DNA from: Chrysoperla carnea | Lineage: Eukaryota > Arthropoda > Insecta > Neuroptera > Chrysopidae | Reading direction: 5' to 3' | DNA length: 64,000 nt | Assembly (NCBI RefSeq): GCF_905475395.1 | Contig: NC_058341.1 | Location: 61,573,501-61,637,500 of the forward strand | Part shown: positions 11,472-23,726 of the stretch, in pieces | How positions within the stretch are numbered: position 1 is the stretch's first letter | Layout: each line of letters begins with the position of its first letter | Notes under the pieces: generated by a model | What the model saw: only the letters and a program-made list of their open reading frames with translations | Databases searched by the model: none | What the model was told of the DNA's origin: nothing | Translations under genes and position numbers: made by a program

Positions 11472-12197
11472 TACAGAGTGTCCTTTTTAAGTTGACATAT
11501 GCTTGAAACTCCATAAATAAATTTAACCGAGGAATATGCTTCAAACGTAAAAAATTCAAAAGTATATTCTTATATCGACATTGAATTCGATTCGTAGTTT
11601 TTCGGTTCAATTAAAACCTGACTCTGATTCATAACTGTCAAACATTAGATGAACGTCTTAAATTAGAAAATTGTTCTTTATAAATACACAAAAATTATTT
11701 GTTTGAAACATTTTTTTGTAAACCGAATAATTTAGACAGAAATTGGTAGCAAAAGTCTAGCTTTTTGTGCGTTTATTAATTCAATTTGAACAAAAATGTT
11801 CTTTATAGAAAAACTGACGACTTTATTATTTATTGGCAAAATTTTTTCGAAGATTGCCTAGATTTCGCAGAAACAATTATATTAAATAACAGGCTTGATA
11901 GGAGAAAATAATTTTGAGTAAAACTTTTCAGTACGTTTTTCCTACACTGTTGTATGGTTTGCAGAAAAATATTACTTTTTTAATCAATAACAATTTTCTA
12001 ATTTAAAGTGTTCATCTATCGATTATCAGTTATGGACTAGAGTCAGCTTTTGTTTCAACTTGAAAACCTAGGTCAAGTTTAATGCCTGCGTAAGATGTGC
12101 ACCTACACACCCAACATTTTTCGCTTGAAATATTTTTATCGATAAAAGTTATTTTTCGAGTTTCTAACATATGTCAACTTAAAAAAGACACTCTGTA
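11472..12197. mobile_element. Foldback MITE M2, complete, 726 bp
   Basis: TA CAGAGTGTCCTTTTTAAGTTGACATATG at the left and its near-inverse ending GACACTCTG TA at the right. The arms continue inward for over 100 bases with TCAAACATTAGATGAACG-type and TTTGTTTGAAACATTTTTTT stretches. TA target suggests Tc1-mariner. Confidence 0.75.
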
Positions 12198-12860
12198 TAC
12201 AAACTGGTTTGCACAAAGTACAAAAATTTTTAACTCTTGTAATTTGTTTTCTGGGCGCTTAGTTTTCGTAATAAAAATTATTGAAAAATTAAAAATGCAA
12301 TATTCAATTATAAGAAAAATGTGTTATTTTTTCAATCTCTGCGCTACGCTCTTGTGCTATGAGTTTTTTTTTTATTGAATTAAACAAGAATAAAGTTTAA
12401 ATTAAAACACCCACGTTTCATTTTCCTCATATCTACTCATAAACTTGAAAAGAGCTGACGATCTTCAAATGGCTGAAATGGCTGAAAAGACAACCCTGGG
12501 TGAAAGACTTTCCTCTTTTCAGAAATTCTATCAAAGTTTTGGAACAAACATCCGAATACTTGATCGTATATCTCGAAAATGCAAAGCCTTTAACCATACA
12601 TCTATATGTCCTTTTTCTATTATTTTTATGACAGGAATCTCAAAAAAATATTTAACTTATCATATTTTCATTTTGAAACATCGATACCCTGCTTCTCGAA
12701 AATGAATACTCTTAGTAAGGTTTACAATTTACCGAGTCATATTCCATGTTGTAAAGACTTAAAGTATGTTATTCGAGCTAACTAACATCGCGTTATGGTT
12801 AAAAAAGCTAATAAAATGTTTGAATTCGTCCAATACAGATAACTTTTGTACATATGCATG

Positions 12861-12980
12861 TTCTTTTTAGTTCGGTGTAGTACACTAAGTGTAAGAATAA
12901 AAAGATAATTTTTATTTCAGTGTGCTGAAATTATCTTTGTCTAAGTAACACAAACAGTACCACACTGGACTAGAAAGAAC
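12861..12980. mobile_element. Small palindromic MITE, 120 bp
   Basis: GTTCTTTTTAGTTCGGTGTAGTA-type left arm against an inverted TACCACACTGGACTAGAAAGAAC right arm. The inner pair is AAGATAATTTTTATTTCAG / CTGAAATTATCTTT. Confidence 0.6.
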
Positions 12981-14124
12981 AAGACATCATTTCAACTACA
13001 CTCACTAAACTTATTTAATATATTCATAATAGTGCGTCAAAACCAATTGTCTATTTTAAGATCCTAGTATATGGGTCTCGTACTGTTTTCAACAATTGTA
13101 TTTTGAATTCATTTATTAGTGATGTCCCTAAACGTTTGTATGTATGTACATAGCATCTGTTTATATAGTCATGACATTGTTGTAATTATGTAACAAAAAA
13201 TAATTTTTATATATCCACATTTGTAATATCAAGGTCTTTTTAAACTAATTGACATGACGTTTATTTCATGCAAGAATGAATATAATAGGTATTTTTCCTG
13301 TATATTACTTCGCCCAAAAATTTGTAAATTATATAAGTTAAAAAAGCGTCAAGCTATATTTTGCGTCTAGAATAAAAATTTTCATATAGCTTCGCATGAA
13401 CAAAAAATTTACAGTTTTCCACATTTTGCTGCAGTTTAAAATTTACTCCAAAGGTATTAATACAGGTAATATAGCAGCTTGATACTATTGTCGAGTCCGT
13501 AGTAAATTCATCAGTTTTGTTGCTGAATAGAACATAAAAAAAAAGTACGAACAACTTTCTTTTCATACTTCTTTAATTTTCCTTCAATAGACTTGAAACT
13601 TTTTTCATTTTCAAGGTTTTTCATAGTACTTTAAAAAGATTGTGGTATACGTTTTTCAAAAAACGCAAAATTTTTCAGTTATTTAACGTTAAATACTTCA
13701 AATTTCAATCGCCAATACCTTGGAAAGTATTGACTTTTCGAAATATACTTAAATAACACTTTTTGCTTAGATATCACCGCTTTATCGATTCCTCTTGCCA
13801 TTTTCAACATATAATGTTCCACTCTTTAGAAAGAGTGATTACCACCCGATGGGCAAAAGCACCTCTAGGCACCCTATAGCTTTTGATCTAGAGGATGAAC
13901 AAATCTTAATCCTAAATTTTTAGAGAAATCGGAGCTATAGGTCAAAATTTAGATATTTCGTCTTTTTTTCTCCTCGTTTATTGGAGTATATAATAAGCAG
14001 CAAATTCTTATCCAGAGACTACTTTCCTATTCCCACTCTATAGTCATTATTTCATAACCAGCTTTGCCCACTTTATATCAGGATAGCAAAGAATTCAAAA
14101 CAAACAAAAAAGTAGATATACCGG

Positions 14125-14436
14125 CAGAGGTGTAGCTGCTTCCGCCGTATCGGCCGTATCAATGATACGGGGCCTCCGGCCTACAGAGGCCCTTAAGTGT
14201 GTAAGCAATAGACGATTTGATAAATCAATTTGTCGAAAAAAGGTAAGAAAAGTGTGTATTTAATTTGAATTGTTTGACTAGCTGAATTTCTAGGAGGAAG
14301 TGATAACTTATAATCAATAAATATTTATTTGAAATTAATGCAAGCATTTTTTTTCTTTTATGAGAAATCTTTACCCTTCTTTTGAACCCCCAACTAATTT
14401 TGATACAGAGCCCCTCCAAGGCGAACTTCGCCACTG
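14125..14436. mobile_element. hAT-type MITE with perfect 8-bp target duplication
   Basis: A 312-base element that begins CAGAGGTGTAGCTGC and ends GGCGAACTTCGCCACTG (imperfect inverted ends). It is flanked by identical 8-base repeats TATACCGG at 14117-14124 and 14437-14444. The CA...TG ends and 8-bp duplication define the hAT superfamily. No transposase is present. Confidence 0.85.
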
Positions 14437-15740
14437 TATACCGGAAATTTTTGTTTCACTAATTACCTACTAATTTCATTGACAACCAGAACAGTAATCA
14501 TATATTTTTGTTTAACCACCCTCAACTATCACACATCAAGTCATTTAAGTGTTGTGACAGATTCAATATCAGTTTTATTTAATATTTCATAATTTCACTG
14601 GAATTAGCCTACTGTACAGAAGTCCTCACTAGACCTCCACTCCACTTGTCCTCCTGTTATATCAAGTCACACAGATATAAGACGTTTTATGCATAAAAAT
14701 ATCAGTGATCAAAGAAAATGTTGTAAAAATCCACCAAATAAATTTTTTAACGTATGGTGATTTTATGTAGAGACAAATTTAATAAAAATTATGAAAGTGA
14801 CAAAAGCAGCTCCTATTTTGGATATAGGATTGGAGATCTTGTAAAATAATAAATTAAAATATTTTGAAAAAGCTTTTATTTACAATTTACAAACAAATTT
14901 ATTTATTTATTCCAATCAATATTTTAACATATTTTAATATAATAAAATTACCAGTAAAGTTAAGAATCCTTAACAATGTATAATCACCTAACGTTCACCA
15001 ACAACATATTTGCAATTAATCCATGTGCAAATTGATCGCCGGGTTTGTCGATCAGCACTGGTATTTAATTGATTAAATTCGTTTCTATCGACATAAGACA
15101 GAACGCGATATCTTTAAAAGAGAAAAAATATAGTTCTCTAAATAGTGGTACATAAATTTGAAGACACTACAACGAATACTATCATATATTGTCAATCTGA
15201 TTCACTGTGGTATCAACATGTCATAGTTACAACACACGAAGTAAATTCAATGACGTTGTCGCTTATACAATTCACTTCTCCATTCTACTAAATATTCGTC
15301 AAAAAGTAATCTTTTTTTTTTTCGTAAACTAAACGGTCAATTAGACACTTTTTGGCTTTGAGTGCCAAATTATTTTCTACAGAAAAAACTCGAACTAAGA
15401 ATTTTTAAAAATATCTCCAAAAGAGTATCAATTCCTATCCTTTACATGTTAAATGTCGACAACTTGAAATATTTTTGGGCTCTTGTTGTTAGAAATATCA
15501 TAAACTGTAATCAGAAAGTATGTTGATTAATTAAAAAAATTTACTTCTAATGGCTGTTTTTTTGCAAACGTATTTAATTATATTGTAGTGATAGAAAAAT
15601 AATCAACTCGCAACATTTTGCTGAAATTTTTAATAAACACTTATATTCCAATTATTATCAGAAAAAGTAATACATTTCAAGAAATGGATTCTGCCCTGTT
15701 ATGTTACACATGGAAAACTGATTTTGTACGAAGACCAACT

Positions 15741-16132
15741 TTACTTTTTTTTAATCACAACCTTTTTAACTTCTCTCTTATATCGACACATTGTTTTCAA
15801 TTGAGAATATACTTTTACTTTCATAGCACGCAGATAATAAATATATTTAATCACCCCTTCACAATTTGTTAAAAATTCGATGACAAAGACAATACAACTA
15901 AAGAAGATGCCTAAAGTAAAAAATGCAAATGCACTTTGTAAATGATCTAATGTTAAAATAATGGTTTTGTCATTTGATTCGATTAACGTTGTTGAAGAGT
16001 CGTCCATATCTGTATCTATTTTGGAGGTAGTTATATTAGCTGCTACAGCTGCAGCAACCGTAGCTGAACTACGCTGACCAGATGTACGTCGTAAAGCACT
16101 TTGTATATCCTTCATCCATTTTTCTAGAACAC
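15741..16132 (-). CDS. Ionotropic receptor exon 4 (M3 and C-tail)
   Basis: Acceptor TTTACAG, 392 nt with stop. Begins GVLEKWMKDI, typical of the run-up to M3, then a low-complexity insertion, M3 (SAFAFFTLGIFFSCIVFVIEFL) and a basic cytoplasmic tail ending VIKKK. Confidence 0.9.
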
Positions 16133-19100
16133 CTGTAAAAATTAAATATATATTTCACTTGGAGAAATATAAATCGTTTCAGAATTTTCCTGTACTCAAT
16201 TGCTAGTTTTTTTAAGAGCTTGGTATTGCGAAATTTTTGCTTAACATATATATAATGATGTAACATGGTCTCCTTTCAAGGACATGCTCCTTACCCAATT
16301 TTTAAATATGGTTTCAATTGTTTGCTTGTACTAAGGTAAAAAAAAGGTAGTCGGGGGACATTTGAACTAAAATTTTTACTACATTTGTGTTAGCAATACA
16401 AAAAATTGTAATACTCAACAAGGTTCTGACGTTATTGTTAAATATAATAGTGCACATAGCTCCTCACCTATTGGGTTTTAGACAAAAGTAAACCAGGCAC
16501 TTTTGAATTTAAATTGTAAAGAAATACGCTCTTAAGCTATGGTCATCGACTATAGACATATGGACAACACTGTGGTGTCATTTGTTTACATTGTCTACAC
16601 ATTAGAATTCTATAGTTACTTGAATTCAAATGAATTATCCAAAGGATTGCTTATACAAAAAAAATTTCAAGAGGTATTGTCTCTCCCCCAATTAAAAAGA
16701 GTGCATCGTAGCTCCAAAACAGATGAACCGATATTGATTTTTTTTTTGTTTGAAAGGTAATTTGACCGAGAGTGTTCTTGGCTATGATTCAAGTCCGAGT
16801 TTAGGATTCCGTAAGCTATTACAACTAGAAAAGGGTGATTACTCTCTAACGTATGAGCAGATTTTCTTGAAGCATAACTAAGAACACTCTTGATCAAATT
16901 AGCTTAAAAAAAAAATCTGAATTGGTTCCACTGTTTCGGAGAACGATTCCAGAAACGAATCGATCAGATCTGATTTTATGTCGCGAGTTTCTTTAAATTT
17001 AATATTATTTGAGGCAAGGGTGTCGCCAGGCAATATGCCAGTGGGGAGGAGCAACCTGAAAGATACAGACTATGAATTATTTTGACAAATCATTCAAATC
17101 AAAATATAGCAGAGAGGAAAACGCGAAAATGGTAGTGTTTTAAAATTAAATCTTTTTTTATCATTAATTTATCAGAAATGCGATTTAAATGAAAATGAAA
17201 GTTTGAATTCAGTAGAATATTATATTTTTAAATGAAATGAGTAGAATGAATCATTTTTAAGAATCTCTAGAGGGGGCAGCTGACCCTATCTGCCCTCCTT
17301 TGGTGACGCCTATGATTTAAGGAATTATTTTATTTTAAGTAACTTATTTTTATTACTAACCATTTTCTCGAAATAATAGTATCAAATTATTGATACCCTC
17401 CATGTACGGAAAACCTTTTGTGGCTACCATATTAATTGTATAACATAAAACATTTTGCTTGAAACTATAAATAGCTGGACAATGTGTACTATCGCATACA
17501 GATTTATCACCTCGTGCAACATAAAAATCGAAAAAGAATTTATTCGCTAATGTTGCATATTTCTTCGTTGTTGTCACTTTTTGTAAATAAGGGTGTGGTG
17601 TTGTATAATTCTCAATTATCTCATAATTATCAAAAATATATTTCGAAATCGTTTCATTTGACTCATTATAGAATGAACGAAAATTTGGTGTTCCACCAAA
17701 CTTTAACGATGATGTGACTAATTCGTGTAAATTGGAAATTTGATGTTCTCGTGGGGGATCTGTTAAAATTCGTATTAGACTCGCTTGATAGAATGCATTA
17801 ATATGGATGCCATAAACGCTGACCATTAAAAAAATGGCACGAATTAATGCGGATAAGGGTCGTGTTGGTGTCGATATTCCAAATACAATACACAATCCAT
17901 TTAAAAGACATATTCCAATATCCCGTAATCCAATATCAGTCTTACTATATTTTGCTAAACAATACCATGAGATTGCACTGGCGAATAACGTACAAATTAA
18001 TGATATCCAAACGGATAATTTAAATATTGCAGCAATACTTCGCCATCTAGGTACCAATTCAGCAATTGGTACGTACCAAACAACGCAAGAACTGTAATAT
18101 GGCGTTGAAATGTAAAAATCTTCATATATTTGTTGGTTCGAGAATATATTTCCAAGAGCAATCATTGCTTCATTTTTTTGTATTTTTGAAAATAAGCCCG
18201 TCCATGTACCTGATAAAGAAAAACAAACTTATAGGTCTTAGTTAAAAAAAAAGCTAGATTTTTGCTATCAAATTACTATTTAAACTATTCGGTTTACAAA
18301 CAAATGTTCACGTATTTATAAAGAATTACTTTATAATTTAAAGCGTTCATTTAATGTTTGTCAGTAATGAATGAGAGTGAGGTTTTAATTGAACCTGAAA
18401 TCTTTGAAACGAACATTTTTTGATTGAAGCATTTTCCTCGATTAATTTTATTTATCGAATTTCAAGCATATATCACCTTAAACAAGACACCCTGTATATA
18501 GAGGAGACAGCTGTGTAATATTCTAGAATATAGCACGAACAAAAAACCATGAGCCCAAACTTTCTGCCGCGTGGTAAATAAGCTCTTGAATCAATGTGAA
18601 GCATTTTCTCTCGTTGTACATATACAGGGTTGTTCACGCTATACGACACGTAAGATTATGGCAGAACGGCTTGCTTTTGACAAAATTTTCTTTCATGAAT
18701 AGATGGAAGATTATTGTTTGTACATTTTAAAATTATATTCGTTTCGTATCACTCTGTATATTTCGAAAATAACTAAAACTTGAAATACTAGGGAGTCATA
18801 AGCTCTCTAATCATTCATTGATATTAGCCCGTGAGGGAAGGGGAGATATGTCTGCTAACATTACGTAACATTAAGGGCGATCACCAGGAAACTTATTTGG
18901 CAAAGAGCAGAAAATGTTTTCTAATTTTATTCATTTTATTTCTACCCTTCCCTCTATCTAGAAAATGTCGAAAATTGCCGCCCTTGGGAGAAAATGCTCC
19001 ACATCGACTCAGGAGTTTATTTACCACGCGGCAGAAAGTCAGGGTTCATGGATTTTTCCACGTGAATCCTAGAATATAAATGGAAATGGCTGCAAAAAAT

Positions 19101-21773
19101 ATAAATTGGGTAGCGTCTATGTCAGTCATGTGTTAACAACAGCTACTGCGATTTTCTCATAATAAATAAAAACAGTGGGTAGCATAAAAAAACAGTGGGT
19201 AGCATTTGTCTCTATCAGACAACAGCTACCGCAACTCCCTCTGTCTCTTTTATTTCTGCGGACGGATTTTATGCTGACTTGTCTTTTATATGTATATTAT
19301 CTCTATGAGTAAGTGTTTCTGACTACTCCTTTGGTATGTATCAATATCAGAAGGTCAAAATATGAACTTCACTTTTGGTATAATTGTTTTATTAAAAATT
19401 CAATACTTATCAATACCATTTTTACGCCGACCCCACGGATTTGCACTTTGTGTAAAATTCACAGTGAAATTAAAATATTGACCAATCGCTTTCAATACAT
19501 AAATCTCCATACCAGGATCAGTTTCTGCGCTTGCATTTATAACAAATGGTGGCCATGTCATTGCAACCGCTGGTATTGTACAACCATGTGAATCCGCTGG
19601 TACTTTATTATTAAATAAGTATGTAGTTGTATTTTTGATGATACCATTTGAGCATGTTGCGGTTCGCCTACAGGTGAGATTCGTTCCACATATTTTCGCC
19701 GGATTATACACATCCAAAGTGTATGCATTCACTGTATCGTTATGTAACGAAGGCAATAAGACTACTGCGTTTAGACACTGATTTTGCCATAAATATTCTA
19801 AGACTTGTTGTGCGAATGCTGTAAATTGTGTGTGTACATTATGTACGTAAATGAGAAAATTTGCACTTGGATTATATGATTTTGATTCGAATACATCGGA
19901 CATTTGTTCTTTAAAACGTATCCAAGTATCGAATATCAATATATAAAAACTATTTTTACGCTTTGATGCAAAATCCTGATCGGATGGTATTATATCGTCT
20001 GGATTTATCACTGTTTTACGATCACTTTTGGGTTTATCATCGTCGTCATTAACAATCTGAAATATTAAATATATGGATAGAGTTTTGTAACTGCAGTAAA
20101 TAGTTATTAACAGTATAGAAAGCTATTGTAATGGGTCCGATTTTCGAAATCGAAATTTTCAGCATATCTTTACGTTTCATAGTTAGGACAAGGTATTCAT
20201 TCCAATTTGAAGAAGAAATATGTGTGTGTACGTTCGTAGTCATTTTTACGTCATCGATATCACGCGAACAAAAAGTTATATCGACTTTGTTGAGGTACCG
20301 ATCAAAGCGTATTAACGGCAATGTGATTTGAAAATTATTTCATTACATTCGGTGGAGTCGTTGCGAGTCGGGCGAGTTTTTTCTTAAATTCTTTCCTGAT
20401 CGATACTATATAGCGGTGATATGATTCGAAAAGAATTTCATAAATTTCGGTCGAATCGTTCCGACTATACAATGGCGAGGGTTATATGTTTGACCGATAT
20501 GTATTTATGTTCATCTGTTTGGACCTAGCTTCTAAACTACTTATCATAATTTGAAAAATGAGGTATCGTTAGAAGCGTCTTGATCGTCCGCTAGTTATAG
20601 GTAATGTACTATCACATTATATTGAATATGGCCCCCTCTAAAGGGGCTATAACCCCGACAATTACAGAATCGTGCTCTTAAAAATATGAAAACAAGATTT
20701 TAATTTGTAGAAGACAGAGTAGAAGACAAATTATCACAAGATTCAAAGAACATATGGGCCATTTAAAATATGGAAGAATTGAAAAATCATGTGTAGCCGC
20801 TCACGTTATCGAAAACGACCACAAAATTGACAAATCAAACCTTAAGCTCCTGAAATCAGTACCCAATCCTTGCGAATTAGACGCTTATGAAAGCATCTTC
20901 ATTCAAAAGATGGGTAATGAAGCAATGAACTTGGACAAAGGACCTATTCCAAATTCGGATCTAATAAAAATTGCAAAATCAAGGTTGAATTTCTAAAAAT
21001 TGTGAATACGTTATAAAAATAAAGGATTATTTATTTTTATGATTTATTTATAGTTTTTTAATTTAGGTTTGATTTGTAATTTATTATTTTAAACGTCAAA
21101 AAATACTCGAAAGGGCTTGCGCACAAGTATCTCGCTCATTGGCCAGCACCAGTCAACTGATGGAAGTTGATTGGCTAGCGCCACTGATACTACAATTTGA
21201 CAGATACTGTGAACAGTATAAATTGTAAATACACGAAAGTAACAGTGTGCAGTCCGCCACCAAATTAGCAAAGAGTAACATTCACTAGCTAATTCTTACT
21301 GATGATGACTACTTGGTAGTCGAAAATACGTATTTTAAAAATACAAAAAACTGATCTAGGAAATTTATTTCGACATATCCTAGAGTTCTCATTTATTATC
21401 TTCGATAATATTTATAATAAGTTCTAGGTCATTTATCGTATTAAAGTGTTTCAAGTCAAGGCATTTCAATCCTGATGCACTGTATACCTATTAGTATGAT
21501 TACCTCAATTGGCCAAATACCCGCGTTATGTAATTTAACAATAACATATTTTTCAATCTCTGCTGTGGGTGATGTCATGTTAAAACTGGATGATATTCCC
21601 AGCAGACCATAGCTCTTATCAAAATTTTGCAGAGAAAAATTTAATATACAATCACCAATTCTTTGTTGACGTGTCGGTCCTTTTAAATTATATCGATTTA
21701 AACCATTGATATAATTTAATATAATTATCCAAACAACAAATAATGTAATCCAAAACATTTTGAAAAACTGCAA
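15741..21773 (-). CDS. Ionotropic receptor (IR, variant iGluR family), 4 exons, complete
   Basis: Complete 716-residue ionotropic receptor, a ligand-gated cation channel of chemosensory dendrites. Exons: 21773-21504, 20056-19417, 18209-17361, 16132-15741; phases 0, 1, 1 join cleanly. Residues 1-25 form a signal peptide. A ligand-binding S1 lobe (about 249-330) has WPPF and a GMEIYVLKAIG helix, and continues through GTWTGLF into the STPYY segment. M1 is about 362-389, the pore loop 402-418 (LNGLCIVFGIST), M2 425-451 (INAFYQASLIRIL, replacing the SYTANLAAF of true glutamate receptors), S2 about 455-590 and M3 653-676. There is no long amino-terminal domain like that of IR8a/IR25a, so it is a tuning-type or divergent IR. 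An unusual Ser/Thr/Ala-rich insertion of about 40 residues lies between S2 and M3. Orthology to a named IR could not be settled. Confidence 0.93.
16745..16900 (+). repeat. Dispersed repeat R2, palindromic copy in IR intron 3
   Basis: ACCGAGAGTGTTCTTGGCTATGATTC is followed by an inverted AACTAAGAACACTCTTGATC about 90 bases on, so two half-units sit head-to-head. Confidence 0.6.
17015..17314. mobile_element. hAT-type MITE in the ionotropic receptor intron 3
   Basis: A 300-base element that begins CAAGGGTGTCGCCAGG and ends GGTGACGCCTATG, flanked by ATTTGAGG (17007-17014) and ATTTAAGG (17315-17322), an 8-bp duplication with one change. It ends only 47 bases from the exon 3 donor. Confidence 0.78.
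17361..18209 (-). CDS. Ionotropic receptor exon 3 (M1, pore, M2, S2)
   Basis: Acceptor TTATCAG, donor GTTAGT, 849 nt. Carries the end of S1, M1, the pore loop, M2 and almost all of S2. This is the most conserved part and gives the family assignment. It ends NNLILLFREN before the split Gly. Confidence 0.94.
18230..18496. mobile_element. Foldback MITE M2, half copy in IR intron 2
   Basis: Corresponds to one arm of the element at 11472 (GCTAGATTTTTGCTATCAAA through the CACCTTAAACAAGACACCCTG end). The other arm is missing. Confidence 0.6.
18519..19077. mobile_element. Foldback MITE M3 in IR intron 2
   Basis: Left arm TTCTAGAATATAG, then CTTTCTGCCGCGTGGTAAAT and GAAGCATTTTCTC. Right arm GAGAAAATGCTCCACATCG, then TTTACCACGCGGCAGAAAGT and CCTAGAATATAA. 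The arms are about 90 bases each. Confidence 0.7.
19417..20056 (-). CDS. Ionotropic receptor exon 2 (ectodomain and S1)
   Basis: Acceptor ATTTCAG, donor GTATTG, 640 nt. Encodes an acidic linker (IVNDDDDKP), the N-terminal ectodomain with several N-glycosylation sequons and paired Cys, and most of the S1 ligand-binding lobe. A one-base remainder joins the next exon to give KNGTW. A second GT eight bases downstream would break the phase. Confidence 0.9.
20705..21395 (+). mobile_element. Penelope-like retroelement 3' fragment (GIY-YIG endonuclease C-terminus)
   Basis: Open frame to the TAA at 20994-20996 encodes RRQIITRFKEH, then EKSCVAAHVIENDHKID, LKLLKSV, ELDAYESIFIQKMG and the MNLDKGP tail. 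This arrangement is typical of the C-terminus of Penelope-like elements after their GIY-YIG endonuclease. The non-coding tail runs on to about 21395 and includes a GATGATGACTACTTGGTAGTCGAAAA stem near the end. It is 5'-truncated (reverse transcriptase absent) and lies in intron 1 of the ionotropic receptor gene on the opposite strand. Confidence 0.75.
21504..21773 (-). CDS. Ionotropic receptor exon 1 (signal peptide)
   Basis: ATG at 21773, donor GTAATC after a Glu codon, 270 nt, phase 0. A second Met five codons later is an alternative start. The first 25 residues are strongly hydrophobic (FWITLFVVWIIIL), as in a signal peptide, followed by a short ectodomain. Confidence 0.85.
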
Positions 21774-21896
21774 ACTAGAACAAATTTATTAGCTTAATTT
21801 TCTGTAAAAATTTATAAAATTAAAATAATATTAATTTTAGCTTTCTTATATAAAATTATTTTTTTCACCCCGAGAAAAAATATACAAAAAAGTTTT

Positions 21897-22015
21897 AAGG
21901 TAGTATGAGCGCTAAGGCAATTTTAGACTTACGGTTGAAATTATTTGTACCTTATTTTCAACTTTGATGATGAATTTTATTATAATTTCATGAATGTAGA
22001 CAAAAAAACTCGTTA
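21897..22015. repeat. MITE M7 half copy
   Basis: One arm only, with CTAAGGCAATTTTAGACTTA and TTTTCAACTTTGATGATGAA followed by TCATGAATGTAGACAAAA. Confidence 0.5.
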
Positions 22016-22450
22016 CTAGAGGGTTTATGGGATAGCTGAACACGAATATCGTGACAGAATTGATCTCAGAGGTACCTGGTGCAACAGTATCGCCACCGCC
22101 TCCTGAAATTTCTCGAAAACTCCAGGAGACGACGGGGATACCGTTGCACCAGGTACCTCTGGGACCTATTTCGCCACGATATTATTGTAGTCGACCCCAA
22201 AAAACTATCGAGTAACGAGTTTGGACTGATTATATGACGAATTTTTACAAAACTCCAAGAGGCGATGGGGATACTGGTGCACCAGGTACCTCTGAGACCA
22301 ATTCTGTCATATTACTCGTGTTCATGGACCCCAAAATCCCTCATATAACAAGCTTGAAATCATTTTCATCACTATTAACCATATTATGAATTTTATATTA
22401 ACGGTTAATTTAAAATGCAATTATAAAATGCATATTACTTATGCTAATTG
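22015..22450. repeat. Dispersed repeat R3 with internal tandem units, copy 1
   Basis: Repeated GACCCCAAAA, CTCCAGGAGACGACGGGGAT, GCACCAGGTACCTCTG and CGATATT blocks with a ~125-base period, partly inverted, followed by TTCATCACTATTAACC and a CAATTATAAAATGCAT tail. Related copies are at 26640 and 38410. Confidence 0.6.
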
Positions 22451-23540
22451 CATATTTTTAATTTCTTATAAATCAGAATAGGTCAAAAAAAAATTCCTGA
22501 CACTCTAACGAATCGAATACCGAAAACCGCATTCAAATCCGACTTACAGCTCAAATTTTTAATATTGGTAATAGTTATCCCGTCAAAATCTTTAGTCGCG
22601 TGATGAGAGATGGTTTTCTCATGCGTTCTGTACACGCGCGTCAAATATTTCGGGTCTTAAATGTTATTTTTTATTACACTAGCTAATTAAAAATAGTTTG
22701 ATTACGTGATTATTGAATGATATTTGAGAGTGAAAATATTATATCATCATATTTCTAGCACAAGTTTTTTTAAACAAAAGTAGACGAACAGGCCTGAAAA
22801 TTTTCTATATTTTTTTCTTACACCTTTACTCTCGTGATGAGATAAATTCTCACAATTTCTGTAGGATTTGAAAAAAAAAAAATTTAAAAAGATTATAGCA
22901 TACTTGAAAAATTGATAAAATTATATGAAGACCCAAAAGCTTATAAAAGTTATTTATATTTTAAATCGAGCGTAAGCGAAATACCCATAACGCGAGTGCT
23001 GACGGATTAATTTCTAAAAAGACTGTATGTTACCTCGAGTTTAACGAGTATAAGTACGCGTTAAACAAAAGTAACAATTATCTTACCTTTCTCGATGGTA
23101 TTATCTCAAGGAAGGCTGATCTTTGGGAATTTGTCTTTATTATTTTTTGAAAAAAATAAATACTACTGTTATTCGAGACCATTTATCACCTTTTGCAGCA
23201 CGTAGATTTATGGAAATTTTGTACAAAATTCAGCCTTAGTCCGGAATTTTTTCAATGAATGTTTGATACTACAGTAATAAAGAAGCTCAATATTGTAACA
23301 TAGAAAATTAATGTTGTGTCCTTAACGGCGTTTTACTCAAAAGCTTCGTTTTATTTGTGATTCAATTTATTAATTGATTTATATAGGGTGTTAATCTAAC
23401 TTAAACACTTTGAACAAGCGACAAATTTTTATTTTAACATGTTTTGGTAAACTTTCTTAGTTATATAAATAGAGGTGTCCCAAATATTTACAGGCAGAAT
23501 AAACCAGTTGAAATGAAAAGTTTTATAATAAGCAAAGTTA

Positions 23541-23726
23541 GAGAAGGATTTTGAAGAAATAAAACTTCTAATTTTCTTTCCACTATAATTTTTTCTTTTT
23601 ATTTTTTAATATTTTTATAATTTAAAATATGTTGACATGTTTCATCTATCATAGAAATTTTCAAAACTGTCAGTTTAAGTCAAGAAAAATAGAAGTTTTA
23701 TTTCTTCAAAATCCTAATTGTGGAGT
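23541..23726. repeat. Inverted repeat, ~185 bp
   Basis: GAAGGATTTTGAAGAAATAAAACTTCT and its inverse (AGAAGTTTTATTTCTTCAAAATCCT) flank ~110 AT-rich bases. No target duplication was noted. Confidence 0.55.

Larger units (their letters stand above)
9000..14100. other. Intergenic region between the AQP and IR genes
   Basis: No coding exon was recognised in either strand. Apart from the MITEs at 9313, 11472 and 12861, the sequence is AT-rich and appears non-repetitive within the window. One short block at 10720-10745 (AGATTAATAATCGCTGAT) recurs at 1232. Confidence 0.6.

Noticed and set aside
17484-18097. Plus-strand frames opposite IR exon 3
   Set aside because: Antisense shadows of the S2/M2-coding exon.
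18600-18680. Mariner end at TATACAGGGTTGTTCACGCT
   Set aside because: Looks like a mariner-type terminus, but there is no partner end, and it falls inside foldback MITE M3.
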